DNA from: an uncultured Bryobacteraceae bacterium
GTDB lineage: Bacteria > Acidobacteriota > Terriglobia > Bryobacterales > Bryobacteraceae
Assembly (NCBI GenBank): GCA_938027685.1
Contig: CALJAM010000012.1
Coordinates: forward strand, 1-64,000
Length of the DNA: 64,000 nucleotides
Reading direction: 5' to 3'
Shown: in pieces, positions 38,288 through 46,827 of the stretch
How positions within the stretch are numbered: the stretch's first letter is position 1
Layout: each line of letters opens with the position of its first letter
Notes under the pieces: generated by a model
Databases searched by the model: none
The model's input: the letters and a program-made list of their open reading frames with translations, nothing else
What the model was told of the DNA's origin: nothing
Program-made: the position numbers and the translations under genes

Positions 38288-40444
38288 TCACCGCACCAGG
38301 TACCAGGTGAACAACACGGCCGCCCCCAGCACGATGACCAGGGCGTAGGCCTGCACGGAACCGGTGTGCAGCACACGCACCGGGAAGGAAGCTGCTTTCA
38401 CCAAGAACGAGAGCAGTCGGACCGCTCCGTCCACGATCCAAGTGTCCCACCAGATGCTCAGAGTCGAAGTCAGACGCGTCATCCACCCCGCCCCATTGAC
38501 GCCGCCGTCCACGATGCGGTTGTCGAACCGAGCCAGGGCGCTGCCTCCGCCTTTTCCCAGTCCGTTGACGAAGACCGCATCGTAGATCTCGTCCACGTAC
38601 CATTTGTTGGCCAGCACCGTGTATAGCGGCCCAGCGGCCTGCCGCAACGCCTGCACGCGCTCGGGGCGGGCCAGGTAGAGATGCCGCGCGAGCCCGATCC
38701 CGGCCAATGCGACGGCTACGGAGACGCCCATCAGCAGCCATTCGGTTGCGGCTTCGTGGGCGTGTTCGGAGGCACGAAGCGCCGGCGCGCTCAGGGTCGG
38801 CGCCAGCCAGTGCTCGAAGGCGCGGAAGCTTTCCGGCAGGAACGCCCAAAGCTTGGGAACGCCGATCCAGCCCGCCAGGGCGCTGCCCACCGCCAGCGCG
38901 ACCAGGGGCACGGTCATCACCGGCGGCGATTCATGCACGTGCGCCAGCGTCTGCGGGTCCGTACGCGGAGATCCGTGGAAAGTCATGAAGATCAGCCGCC
39001 ACATGTAAAAGGCGGTCATACCCGCCGTGACCAGCGCCACCAGGTAAATCACTTTCGACCCATGCGGGCTCGAGTAAATCTGCCACAGAATTTCGTCTTT
39101 GGAGAAAAATCCTGCGAATCCCGGGATTCCGCTTATCGCCAGCGCGCCTACCACCATGGTCCGGTAAGTTACCGGGATCTTGTCCTTCAAGCCGCCCATG
39201 CGTCTCATATCCTGCTCGCCGCCCAGAGCATGGATGACCGAGCCCGAGCCCAAAAAAAGGAGGGCCTTGAAAAACGCGTGTGTATAGAGATGGAAGATAG
39301 CGACCCAGTAAGCCCCGACTCCGCAGGCCATGAACATATAACCGAGCTGGCTGACCGTCGAGTAAGCGAGCACGCGCTTAATGTCGTTCTGTACCAGCGC
39401 GATGGAGGCCGCCAGGATGGCCGTGAACGCGCCGATCACGGCGACCACGGTCGAAGCCTCGGGCGTCAGCCGGAAAAGCAGGTGTGACCGGGCCACCATG
39501 TAGACGCCCGCCGTCACCATGGTGGCGGCGTGGATGAGGGCCGACACCGGCGTGGGACCTTCCATGGCGTCCGGCAGCCAGGTGTACAGCGGGAACTGGG
39601 CCGACTTGCCGGTAGCGCCGAGGAAAAGCAGCAACGCGATGGCGCTGAGCACGCCCAGGCCCGCCGTCTCCGCGGCGAACCTCCCACTCGCCAGCGCTTC
39701 GTTGACCTCGCGGAAACGCACGCTGCCGAAGACGCTGAACATCAACAGCATGCCCAGGATGAACCCTGCGTCGCCCACGCGGTTCATCACGAAGGCCTTC
39801 TTGCCTGCATCCGCGGCCGATTTCTTGTGGAAGTAGAACCCGATCAGCAGGTAGCTACACAGGCCCACGCCCTCCCAGCCGACGAACATTAGTAGGTAAT
39901 TGTTCGCCAGCACGAGCATGAGCATGAAGAAGACGAAGAGGTTGAGGTATCCGAAAAATCGGTAATAACCTCCCTCGTGACCCATGTAGCCCACCGAGTA
40001 GACATGGATAAGAAATCCGACGCCCGTGACCACGAGGATCATCACCGAGCTGAGGGGATCGAGCAGGAACCCCCAGTCGGCTGTAAACCGGGCGAGCGCT
40101 CCGGACTGGGTGAAGAAGGGCAGGCCGGCCACCCAGGTGAACTTGACGACCTCATAGGTGCGCCCGGGCAGCGCCGCCAGCTCCCAAACAGCGCCCAGGG
40201 AAAGAAGCAGCGAAACGAACACCGTGCCCGGGCAAAGCAGGGAAATGACGGAGCGGGCGGCGCTGTGCCCATGCTGCCCGATCCGGTGCGCGACGCCGTG
40301 GCCGGACGCCGCCGGGGCGACTCCGGGGGCGGCCGCCACCTCCGAAGGCGGCTGCGGATCGAGCAGGCGTCCCAACACGAGCATGAGCGCGGCGCCCGCC
40401 AGCGGGATGAGCGGGATCAACCAGACCAGCTCGAGAAATTTCAT
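38288..40444 (-). CDS. nuoL: NADH-quinone oxidoreductase subunit L
   Basis: The largest antiporter-like subunit, 718 residues, including the C-terminal lateral helix that ties the membrane arm together. Motifs are FVGWEGVGLCSYLLIGF, SAQFPLYTWLPDAMEGPTPVSA and KRVLAYSTVSQLGYMFMACG. The segment near residue 45-60 has a Pro/Ala/His-rich insertion in the first loop. It follows nuoK by seven bases. Confidence 0.97.
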   Translation of the reverse strand: MKFLELVWLIPLIPLAGAALMLVLGRLLDPQPPSEVAAAPGVAPAASGHGVAHRIGQHGHSAARSVISLLCPGTVFVSLLLSLGAVWELAALPGRTYEVVKFTWVAGLPFFTQSGALARFTADWGFLLDPLSSVMILVVTGVGFLIHVYSVGYMGHEGGYYRFFGYLNLFVFFMLMLVLANNYLLMFVGWEGVGLCSYLLIGFYFHKKSAADAGKKAFVMNRVGDAGFILGMLLMFSVFGSVRFREVNEALASGRFAAETAGLGVLSAIALLLFLGATGKSAQFPLYTWLPDAMEGPTPVSALIHAATMVTAGVYMVARSHLLFRLTPEASTVVAVIGAFTAILAASIALVQNDIKRVLAYSTVSQLGYMFMACGVGAYWVAIFHLYTHAFFKALLFLGSGSVIHALGGEQDMRRMGGLKDKIPVTYRTMVVGALAISGIPGFAGFFSKDEILWQIYSSPHGSKVIYLVALVTAGMTAFYMWRLIFMTFHGSPRTDPQTLAHVHESPPVMTVPLVALAVGSALAGWIGVPKLWAFLPESFRAFEHWLAPTLSAPALRASEHAHEAATEWLLMGVSVAVALAGIGLARHLYLARPERVQALRQAAGPLYTVLANKWYVDEIYDAVFVNGLGKGGGSALARFDNRIVDGGVNGAGWMTRLTSTLSIWWDTWIVDGAVRLLSFLVKAASFPVRVLHTGSVQAYALVIVLGAAVLFTWYLVR

Positions 40445-40451
40445 CCGCGCC

Positions 40452-40763
40452 TCACCACTTCAGCAGATTGATTTCGTCCGCCTGCACCGTGGCGCGCGTT
40501 CGGAACAACGCGATCAGGATGCCCAGCCCCACTGCGGCCTCGGCCACCGCCACGGTGATCACGAAGATGGCGAAAACCTGGCCGTGGACATGGCCCAGAT
40601 GCCGGGAGAAAGCGATGAGATTGATGTTGACCGCATTGAGGATCAGTTCGATCGCCATCAAAATGACGACGATGTTGCGGCGCGCCAGCACCCCAATGGT
40701 GCCGATGGCGAGCAGCGCCGCGCTGAGCACCAGGTAGTGTGTCGTGGTAACAGGATGCAGCAT
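40452..40763 (-). CDS. nuoK: NADH-quinone oxidoreductase subunit K
   Basis: A 103-residue, three-helix subunit. It keeps the conserved buried glutamates of the central proton path (VILMAIELILNAVNINLIA and ITVAVAEAAVGLGILIALF). ATG 40763 overlaps the nuoJ stop by one base. Length is standard. Confidence 0.96.
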   Translation of the reverse strand: MLHPVTTTHYLVLSAALLAIGTIGVLARRNIVVILMAIELILNAVNINLIAFSRHLGHVHGQVFAIFVITVAVAEAAVGLGILIALFRTRATVQADEINLLKW

Positions 40764-41269
40764 CAGATCCTCTTTCGCGCCATGATCACCGAGCCCACGA
40801 TGGCCGCCAGCAGCAGCACGGAGGCCAGCTCGAAGGGCAACAGATATTGCTTGAACAGCACGTCAGCTACGAGCTCGACGTTGCCCCCCCGGGCCGGCGG
40901 CTCCGGCCGGGCGAAGCGGAAGGCCCCCGACCCTCGGCTGAGCACGTAGACGATTTGGGCGGCCACGGCCAGCACGCAGGCTAACGCCAGCCACCACTGC
41001 CCGCTGAACTGCCGCATGCGGGCGGCCTGGTCAAGGTTGACCAGCATGATGACGAACAGAAACAGCACCATGATGCCGCCCACGTAGAGCACGATCTGCA
41101 CGGCAAAAAGGAACTCCGCCCGCTGCAGCAGGAACAACCCTGCTACGCCGATCAGCGAGAGGATGAGCGACATCGCGCTGTGCACGGCGTTGCGCCGCGT
41201 CACGGTGAGCACGCCTCCTGCCAGCGTCACCAGCGCAAACAGGTAGAAGAAGAACGTGTCCACCCACAT
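40763..41269 (-). CDS. nuoJ: NADH-quinone oxidoreductase subunit J
   Basis: A 168-residue, five-helix subunit with VTRRNAVHSAMSLILSLIGVA and the pi-bulge helix region FAVQIVLYVGGIMVLFLFVIM, which couples quinone chemistry to proton pumping. Position between nuoI and nuoK is canonical. Confidence 0.95.
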   Translation of the reverse strand: MWVDTFFFYLFALVTLAGGVLTVTRRNAVHSAMSLILSLIGVAGLFLLQRAEFLFAVQIVLYVGGIMVLFLFVIMLVNLDQAARMRQFSGQWWLALACVLAVAAQIVYVLSRGSGAFRFARPEPPARGGNVELVADVLFKQYLLPFELASVLLLAAIVGSVIMARKRI

Positions 41270-41272
41270 GGC

Positions 41273-41728
41273 TCACCAGGGGTACTTCGTCGGCCTCGGG
41301 CCTTCCTCCAGCATCTGCCGGTCCCAGATGGCGCCCTCCCGACTGTACGAAGCCAGTTCGAAATCCTGCGTGAGCTCCAGCGCGTCCACCGGGCAGGCGT
41401 CCTCGCACAGCCCGCAGAACATGCAGCGGGAGATGTCGTAAGTAAAGGTGGTCAGAACCTTGCGACGCGTCTTCTCGTCGCGTTCGCTGCCCACCACGAT
41501 CAGATTCTCCGGGCAGGCCAAAGCGCAAAGGTTGCAGGCGATACACAGCGTTTCGCCCGTCTCCGGGTTGATGTTCAGCCGGGGCGCACCGCGGAAACGC
41601 TCGGCAATCTTGGGGCGCTGCGCCGGATACTGCTCGGTGTAAATATATTTAGGCTGCTGGTAACGGAAGGTAACCCATAGGCCCTCGATCAGATCGATCA
41701 GAAAAATTTTTCTTAGTAGCTTACGCAT
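41273..41728 (-). CDS. nuoI: NADH-quinone oxidoreductase subunit I
   Basis: A ferredoxin-like subunit of 151 residues that carries the two 4Fe-4S clusters N6a and N6b. The ligands are Cys62, 65, 68 and 72 (CIACNLCALACP) and Cys102, 105, 108 and 112 (CMFCGLCEDACP). It passes electrons toward the terminal cluster in NuoB, whose gene is not in the window. It follows nuoD by 13 bases. Confidence 0.96.
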   Translation of the reverse strand: MRKLLRKIFLIDLIEGLWVTFRYQQPKYIYTEQYPAQRPKIAERFRGAPRLNINPETGETLCIACNLCALACPENLIVVGSERDEKTRRKVLTTFTYDISRCMFCGLCEDACPVDALELTQDFELASYSREGAIWDRQMLEEGPRPTKYPW

Positions 41729-41741
41729 CGCCCCTCCCCTC

Positions 41742-42854
41742 TCAACGGTCCACCTCGCCCAACACGATGTCGATGGTTCCGATGACCACGACCACGTCGG
41801 CCACCAGAGCGCCCCGGCACATCTTGTCCAAGGCTTGCAGATTGACGAACGAGGGTGGGCGTACGCGGACGCGGTAGGGCTGCGTCGAACCGTCGCTGAC
41901 GATGTAGTAACCCAGCTCGCCTTTGGGCGCTTCGATCGAGACGTAGACCTCGCCCACGGGGGGCTTGATCACCTTGGGGACTTTGCCCATGATGGGCCCG
42001 CCGGGCAACCCGTCGAGCGCCTGTCGAATGATGCGCACCGATTGTCGCATTTCTTGGATGCGCACCAGGTAGCGGTCGTAGCTGTCCCCGTTGGTTCCCG
42101 TGGGAATCTCGAAATCGTACTGCTCGTAGCCGGAGTAAGGCTGCGCCTTGCGCAGATCCCATTTCACGCCCGCGGCGCGCAACAGCGGTCCGGTGACGCC
42201 GTACGCTTTGCAGTCCTCGGCGTTGAGGATCCCCACGTTGCGCAGGCGGCCGATCCAGATGCGGTTGCCGGTGAGCAATTCCTCGTACTCGTCCACCCTG
42301 GGCAGGAACATGTCGCAGAAGGCGCGCACGTCCTCCTCGAAGGTGTCGTAGGTCTCGTACTGCAATCCCCCGATGCGGAAGGCGTGCGTGGTCAGGCGAG
42401 CGCCGCAGTATTTTTCGAAGATGTTGAGGATCTCCTCCCGCTCGCGCATGCAGTAGAACAGCGGCGTGATGGCGCCCACGTCCAGGGCATGAGTACCGAG
42501 CCAGATCAGGTGGCTGGCGATGCGGTTCAGCTCGGTGAGGATCACGCGCACGGCCTGGGCGCGCGGCGGAACCTCCACGCCCAGCAGTTTCTCCACCGCC
42601 AGGCAATAGCCCAGACCGTTGGAGACGGCGGCCACGTAATCCATGCGGTCCACGTAAGGAGCGAACTGGGCGTAGGTGCGATTCTCGGCGATCTTCTCGA
42701 TGCCCCGATGCAGGTAACCGATGACGCACTCGGTGCCGATGACCTTTTCGCCGTCGAGCTTGAGGATCACACGCAGCACGCCGTGGGTGGATGGATGCTG
42801 CGGGCCCATGTTCAGGACCAGTTCGGTCGCGTCGAGGAAGGTACCGTCCGGCAT
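41742..42854 (-). CDS. nuoD: NADH-quinone oxidoreductase subunit D
   Basis: The 49-kDa type subunit that forms the quinone-binding cavity with NuoB. From ATG 42854 the product is 370 residues. It has [22 protein letters not shown] in two parts (including the quinone-loop histidine), [10 protein letters not shown], and the hydrogenase-like end [17 protein letters not shown]. The longer frame upstream extends into nuoC and is not conserved. Gap to nuoC is five bases. Confidence 0.96.
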   Translation of the reverse strand: MPDGTFLDATELVLNMGPQHPSTHGVLRVILKLDGEKVIGTECVIGYLHRGIEKIAENRTYAQFAPYVDRMDYVAAVSNGLGYCLAVEKLLGVEVPPRAQAVRVILTELNRIASHLIWLGTHALDVGAITPLFYCMREREEILNIFEKYCGARLTTHAFRIGGLQYETYDTFEEDVRAFCDMFLPRVDEYEELLTGNRIWIGRLRNVGILNAEDCKAYGVTGPLLRAAGVKWDLRKAQPYSGYEQYDFEIPTGTNGDSYDRYLVRIQEMRQSVRIIRQALDGLPGGPIMGKVPKVIKPPVGEVYVSIEAPKGELGYYIVSDGSTQPYRVRVRPPSFVNLQALDKMCRGALVADVVVVIGTIDIVLGEVDR

Positions 42855-42859
42855 GGCAG

Positions 42860-43441
42860 TCACTGCCCGCTCTCGATTCCCAGGTGCTCGCGCACCCACC
42901 GGTTGTCCATGTCGAGGATGCTGGTGTCCTTGCGCAGCGGATGCCCGCTCCAATCCTCCGGCAGCAGGATGCGGCGCAGATCGGGGTGCCCGTCGAATTC
43001 GATGCCGAACATGTCGTAAACCTCGCGCTCCAGCCAGTTGGCGGTGGGGTGGATGCGGACCACCGAGGCGGGGCGCACGCCTTCCGCTATCCGCGTCTTG
43101 ATGCGGATCCGCTCGTTGCGCGCGAAGCTGTACAGAATGTAGACAAGCTCGAAGCGCTCCGGACGCTCGGGGTAATCCACCGCCGTGACGTCCACCAGGT
43201 AGTCGAAGCCGGCTTCCAGCTTCAGGTATTCGATGATGGCGGGCACGGCCTCCGGGCGAGCGATCAGAAACTTCTGACCGAGATACACGGAGAACTCCGT
43301 GATCTGATCGGCGAATTTTTCGCGCAGGTCGCGAACCAGCTCGTCCTCCCAGGGCGTGGTCGCCATGGCGGCGGGAGGTTTGGCTGGGGGCTGCGGCTTC
43401 GGCGCCGCGGGCGGCTTGCCCTCCGATGGTTGCTCAGCCAT
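42860..43441 (-). CDS. nuoC: NADH-quinone oxidoreductase subunit C
   Basis: The 30-kDa type subunit, 193 residues. The core has [21 protein letters not shown], then [34 protein letters not shown] in pieces, which is diagnostic. The first 25 residues are a Lys/Pro/Ala-rich low-complexity lead ([16 protein letters not shown]) not typical of the family; ATG at codon 26 is an alternative start. It is the first gene of this operon, with no nuoA or nuoB before it. Confidence 0.95.
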   Translation of the reverse strand: MAEQPSEGKPPAAPKPQPPAKPPAAMATTPWEDELVRDLREKFADQITEFSVYLGQKFLIARPEAVPAIIEYLKLEAGFDYLVDVTAVDYPERPERFELVYILYSFARNERIRIKTRIAEGVRPASVVRIHPTANWLEREVYDMFGIEFDGHPDLRRILLPEDWSGHPLRKDTSILDMDNRWVREHLGIESGQ

Positions 43442-43522
43442 GGGATTCGAACGGCCTCCCGAGCGAACCGCTCTGACCGGCCCAGCGCATACGAGCGGCG
43501 ACAGCCCGGGTCGAAGATCACG

Positions 43523-43552
43523 ACTTTAGCACATGCACCGCAACTCGGGCAA
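43523..43552 (-). promoter_or_regulatory. Promoter of the nuo operon
   Basis: On the minus strand TTGCCC (43547-43552) and TAAAGT (43523-43528) are 18 bases apart, and the -10 is extended (TGCTAAAGT, 43523-43531). The predicted leader is about 75 bases before nuoC. It lies between the DUF58 gene and nuoC, supporting nuoC as first gene of the operon. Confidence 0.5.
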
Positions 43553-43607
43553 ACATCCCCCGCAGAGCTGAAAGGCCGCGGACCAGCGCGGCGCCAGCGT
43601 TCCGGCG

Positions 43608-44690
43608 TCATTGTCGGGCTGCGGCGCCTTCGAGCAGCTCGACCCCCACGATGCGGGCCTCTCGCCAACCCAGCTCGCGCAGTCGAGATTCCGGCTGAAT
43701 ACTCAGCAGCACCTGCGAGCATTCCTCATCGCTTCGTGGTTCGGGGGCCCGCCCCCGAAAAGGCTGCACCAGGGCGAGGTAGCGGAGCACCTCGCAGGCG
43801 TCGCCCATCTCGGGCAGCAGGATCTCGTAGAGCTGAGTGCGGAAGCGAATCCTGGCGGCTCGCTCGCTGAGCCGCCAGATCAGGAATGCGCAGCACTCTA
43901 CCGCCTTTTCGAACCATGCCTCCCGGCCGTGGGGCACGTCGAGGTCGAGAAAAATCTCGAGCAGCCGCTCCTGCTCGCGTGCGAATTCGCGGACCTGAAG
44001 CTCGCCCGTGTGCGCCGTAGCTTTCCAGTCCACGTGGCGCGCGCTTTCGAAGGGCTCGTAAGGGCGGATGCGATAGAAATCCTGCCCGCGGCCCCGAGAC
44101 TGCGTTTCGAGCTCGCCGCGCACCGAGGCGAGCAGCTCTTCGAAGCCCGGCTGCGGTTCCACCGGCGGGTACACGAGCACCTGGGTCGTAAGGGAGACCG
44201 AAACGCTTCGTTCGAGAAAACCGAAGGGGAAGCTGGTCGAGAACAAAAAGCTGCCGCCGCGGTGCAGCCCACGCCGTTCGAAGCGTATTTCGACGGGCAG
44301 TTCCAGGCGGGCGCCCCCGGGCAACAGTGGGATGTAAAGCGGCGAGGAGACGGCCTGATCGTGCCGGCCTTCGAGGTGAATCGAAAAAGAAGGCATCCGG
44401 CGCTTGAGATTGCGGACCAGCGCACGGGCGCGTACCGGCCGGCGTGCCGTGATGTGCTCGGGCAACACGAAGTCCAGCTCCAGCCCGGCCAGAGAGAGGC
44501 TGCTGATGAGGCCCGAGATCATGAGCGTGGAAAGCATGGCGGCGAGGATCAGAAAAAGCAGGTTGTTGGCCGTGATTACGGCCGCGGCCGCCACGGCCGA
44601 CAGCGCCACCGCGAAGACCAGACCTGCACCGCCCACGCGCGGCAGCAGCCGTCCCCGCATGCGCGCACGCAACCGCTCGGTCCAACGCAC
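43608..44690 (-). CDS. DUF58 domain protein
   Basis: A 360-residue protein with two N-terminal hydrophobic segments and the DUF58 core motif RPYEPFESARHVDWKATA followed by VREFAREQE. DUF58 proteins usually sit beside MoxR ATPases and von Willebrand domain proteins in envelope or chaperone-like systems; none is adjacent here. GTG 44690 is preferred over TTG 44696, because an extended -10 ends ten bases before the GTG. It is divergent from the APC permease. Confidence 0.82.
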   Translation of the reverse strand: MRWTERLRARMRGRLLPRVGGAGLVFAVALSAVAAAAVITANNLLFLILAAMLSTLMISGLISSLSLAGLELDFVLPEHITARRPVRARALVRNLKRRMPSFSIHLEGRHDQAVSSPLYIPLLPGGARLELPVEIRFERRGLHRGGSFLFSTSFPFGFLERSVSVSLTTQVLVYPPVEPQPGFEELLASVRGELETQSRGRGQDFYRIRPYEPFESARHVDWKATAHTGELQVREFAREQERLLEIFLDLDVPHGREAWFEKAVECCAFLIWRLSERAARIRFRTQLYEILLPEMGDACEVLRYLALVQPFRGRAPEPRSDEECSQVLLSIQPESRLRELGWREARIVGVELLEGAAARQ

Positions 44691-44700
44691 TCTCAAACCG

Positions 44701-44709
44701 AGCTTATCA
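44701..44709 (-). promoter_or_regulatory. Extended -10 promoter of the DUF58 gene
   Basis: TGATAAGCT on the minus strand, its last base ten bases from GTG 44690, predicting a nearly leaderless mRNA. Confidence 0.4.
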
Positions 44710-44766
44710 AGCAGTCGACCGGCAGGCGGCGTGGTGAGGCGCGCTGGCCCGGGTCACCCAGTCTCA

Positions 44767-44775
44767 TGGCACAAT
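44767..44775 (+). promoter_or_regulatory. Extended -10 promoter of the APC permease gene
   Basis: TGGCACAAT ends eight bases before ATG 44784. It overlaps the upstream in-frame ATG 44766, which therefore would not be in the transcript. Predicted mRNA is nearly leaderless. Confidence 0.4.
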
Positions 44776-44783
44776 TGAAGCTT

Positions 44784-46130
44784 ATGCCCTCCCAGCCGGC
44801 AACCACCGCCGCTCCCCGCCTGCGCAGGGCTCTGACGCTATGGGATCTGGTCCTTTACGGCATCATCGTGATCCAGCCCACCGCCCCCATGCCGCTGTTC
44901 GGGGTCGTCTACCAGGAAGCCCGTGGACACGTCGTGACCGCCGTGCTCATCGGCATGGTGGCGATGCTGTTCACCGCCGTCAGTTACGGGCGGATGGCGC
45001 GGGCTTATCCCGCCGCGGGATCGGCCTTCACTTACGTCGGTCGCGAGCTGCACCCCGCGCTGGGCTACGTCACCGGCTGGAGCATGGCCATGGACTACAT
45101 GCTCAATCCGCTGATCTGCACAATCTGGTGCAGCAAGGCAGCGGGCAATATCCTCCCGGAGATCCCTTACGGCGTGTGGGCGGTGTTCTTCGCTTCGTTA
45201 TTCACGGGCCTCAATTTGCGCGGGATCAAAGCCTCGGCACGCACCAACGCCATTCTGGCTGCCGGCATGGGTGTGGTGATCGTGATTTTCTTTGTCGCCG
45301 CCGTCCGGCATCTGCTAGGAGTGGCCGAAGCGAGCGCGAACTACTTCCTGCGTCCCTTCTACGATCCGGAAACTTTCTCATTCCCGGCCTTGTTCACCGG
45401 GACTTCGATCGCGGTGCTGACCTATATCGGCTTTGACGGCATCTCTACCTTGTCGGAAGAGGTGGAGAATCCGCGGCGCAACATCCTGCTGGCCACGGTG
45501 CTTACCTGCCTGGTCACAGGCATCCTGGCCTCTCTGGAAGTCTACGCCGCGCAGCTGGTCTGGCCTGTCGGCAAGCCCTTCCCGGATGTGGACACGGCCT
45601 ACGTCCACGTCGCAGGCCAGGCGGGCGGCTTGTGGCTCTTCCATCTCATCAACGGCACGCTGCTGGTGGCTACGATCGGCTCCGGGACCGGCGCCCAGCT
45701 GGGGGCCGCGCGCCTGCTTTACGGCATGGGGCGCGATAACGCCATCCCACGCCGCTTCTTCGCCTACGTCGATCCCAAACGTCGCATTCCTCGCAACGCC
45801 GTGCTGTTCACCGGCGCCGTGGCTCTGGCCGGCGCCTTCGTCATGAGCTATCAGCTCGGCGCCGAGATGCTGATGTTCGGGGCTTTCCTGGCCTTCATGG
45901 GGGTAAATCTCGCGGCCTTCGTCCGTTATTTCGTGCGCGGGGAGAAAAAGTTCCGGTATTTCTTTCCGCCGCTGGCAGGATTCCTGATTTGTTTCTACAT
46001 CTGGCTGAATCTGCGCTGGCCGGCCAAGGTGGCCGGATCGATCTGGCTGGCCGTAGGGGTTTTGCTGGGCGCCTGGAGGACGCGGGGCTTCCGCACCGAG
46101 CTAGTGAAATTCGAAATCCCCGCCGACTGA
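44784..46130 (+). CDS. APC family amino acid/amine permease
   Basis: A 448-residue transporter with about 12 hydrophobic segments. The APC signature appears in GIIVIQPTAPMPLFGVVY, YPAAGSAFTYVGRELHPALGY and GFDGISTLSEEVENPRRN. It is probably a proton- or sodium-coupled importer of amino acids or amines; the substrate cannot be read from sequence. I chose ATG 44784 over 44766 because the promoter covers the latter. A much longer open frame upstream is antisense to DUF58 and is not coding. Confidence 0.9.
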   Translation: MPSQPATTAAPRLRRALTLWDLVLYGIIVIQPTAPMPLFGVVYQEARGHVVTAVLIGMVAMLFTAVSYGRMARAYPAAGSAFTYVGRELHPALGYVTGWSMAMDYMLNPLICTIWCSKAAGNILPEIPYGVWAVFFASLFTGLNLRGIKASARTNAILAAGMGVVIVIFFVAAVRHLLGVAEASANYFLRPFYDPETFSFPALFTGTSIAVLTYIGFDGISTLSEEVENPRRNILLATVLTCLVTGILASLEVYAAQLVWPVGKPFPDVDTAYVHVAGQAGGLWLFHLINGTLLVATIGSGTGAQLGAARLLYGMGRDNAIPRRFFAYVDPKRRIPRNAVLFTGAVALAGAFVMSYQLGAEMLMFGAFLAFMGVNLAAFVRYFVRGEKKFRYFFPPLAGFLICFYIWLNLRWPAKVAGSIWLAVGVLLGAWRTRGFRTELVKFEIPAD

Positions 46131-46191
46131 CCCCCTCGCACCGTCGGCCTCCCCATGTATGCTGGGTATAAGCAGGGAGGAGAAGGCCTCG

Positions 46192-46815
46192 ATGTTTCGG
46201 TTCGTGGTTGTCATGCTGGTGCTGACTGTTGGACTGGCAGCTCAGCCCTTCCGTCCCCTGTTCAACGGCAAGGATCTGACCGGCTGGCGGATGGTGGGAC
46301 CGGGCCGCTTCGTGGTCGAGGACGGCATGATGAAGACCGAAGGAGGGATGGGGCTGCTTTATTACGAGAAGGAGAAGTTCGGTAACGCCACCATCCGGGT
46401 CGTCTTCAAGACCGCCTCCGAGCGCGCCAACTCGGGGGTTTTCATCCGCCTGCCAGAGCCGCCGCCCGATCCCTGGTACGCAGTGCATAACGGCTATGAG
46501 GTGCAGATCGAGGCGGCGGGCGATGACTGGCACGCCACCGGCTCCATCTACTCGCTGAGCAAGGTTCTGGCGCGTCCGCAAAAGCCGGCCGGCGAATGGA
46601 ACACCATGGACATCGTCCTGGACGGCCTGAAGACCATTGTCTACCTGAACGGGGTGAAGGTGAACGAGTTCTCGCCGGATTCCCCGGTGCCGCCGCGCAA
46701 GCGCTGGTACGAGCCGGCCCGCGGCCCCCGCCCCGAGTACGGCTACATCGGTTTGCAGAACCACGACGCGCGCAGCATCGTATATTTCCGCGAGGTCAGC
46801 GTGAAGAAGCACTGA
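46192..46815 (+). CDS. Secreted DUF1080 (3-keto-disaccharide hydrolase-like) protein
   Basis: A 207-residue exported protein: signal peptide FRFVVVMLVLTVGLAAQ, then the DUF1080 concanavalin-like fold starting FRPLFNGKDLTGWRM and including RANSGVFIRLPEPP and EWNTMDIVLDG. Family members include 3-keto-glycoside hydrolases. GGGAGGAG about 11 bases upstream sets ATG 46192; an earlier ATG at 46159 lies across a possible -10 (TATGCT, 46158-46163). The ABC transporter genes begin 12 bases downstream. Confidence 0.87.
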   Translation: MFRFVVVMLVLTVGLAAQPFRPLFNGKDLTGWRMVGPGRFVVEDGMMKTEGGMGLLYYEKEKFGNATIRVVFKTASERANSGVFIRLPEPPPDPWYAVHNGYEVQIEAAGDDWHATGSIYSLSKVLARPQKPAGEWNTMDIVLDGLKTIVYLNGVKVNEFSPDSPVPPRKRWYEPARGPRPEYGYIGLQNHDARSIVYFREVSVKKH

Positions 46816-46827
46816 GGCTCTCTGCTC

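Noticed and set aside
43438-43455. GGGATTCGAAC resembling a tRNA T-arm on the minus strand
   Set aside because: The flanking bases do not form T-stem, acceptor or anticodon arms, and the sequence runs into the nuoC start.
43611-44783. A very long plus-strand open frame that joins the APC permease frame
   Set aside because: It is antisense to the DUF58 gene, has no family features, and the permease promoter lies at its end.
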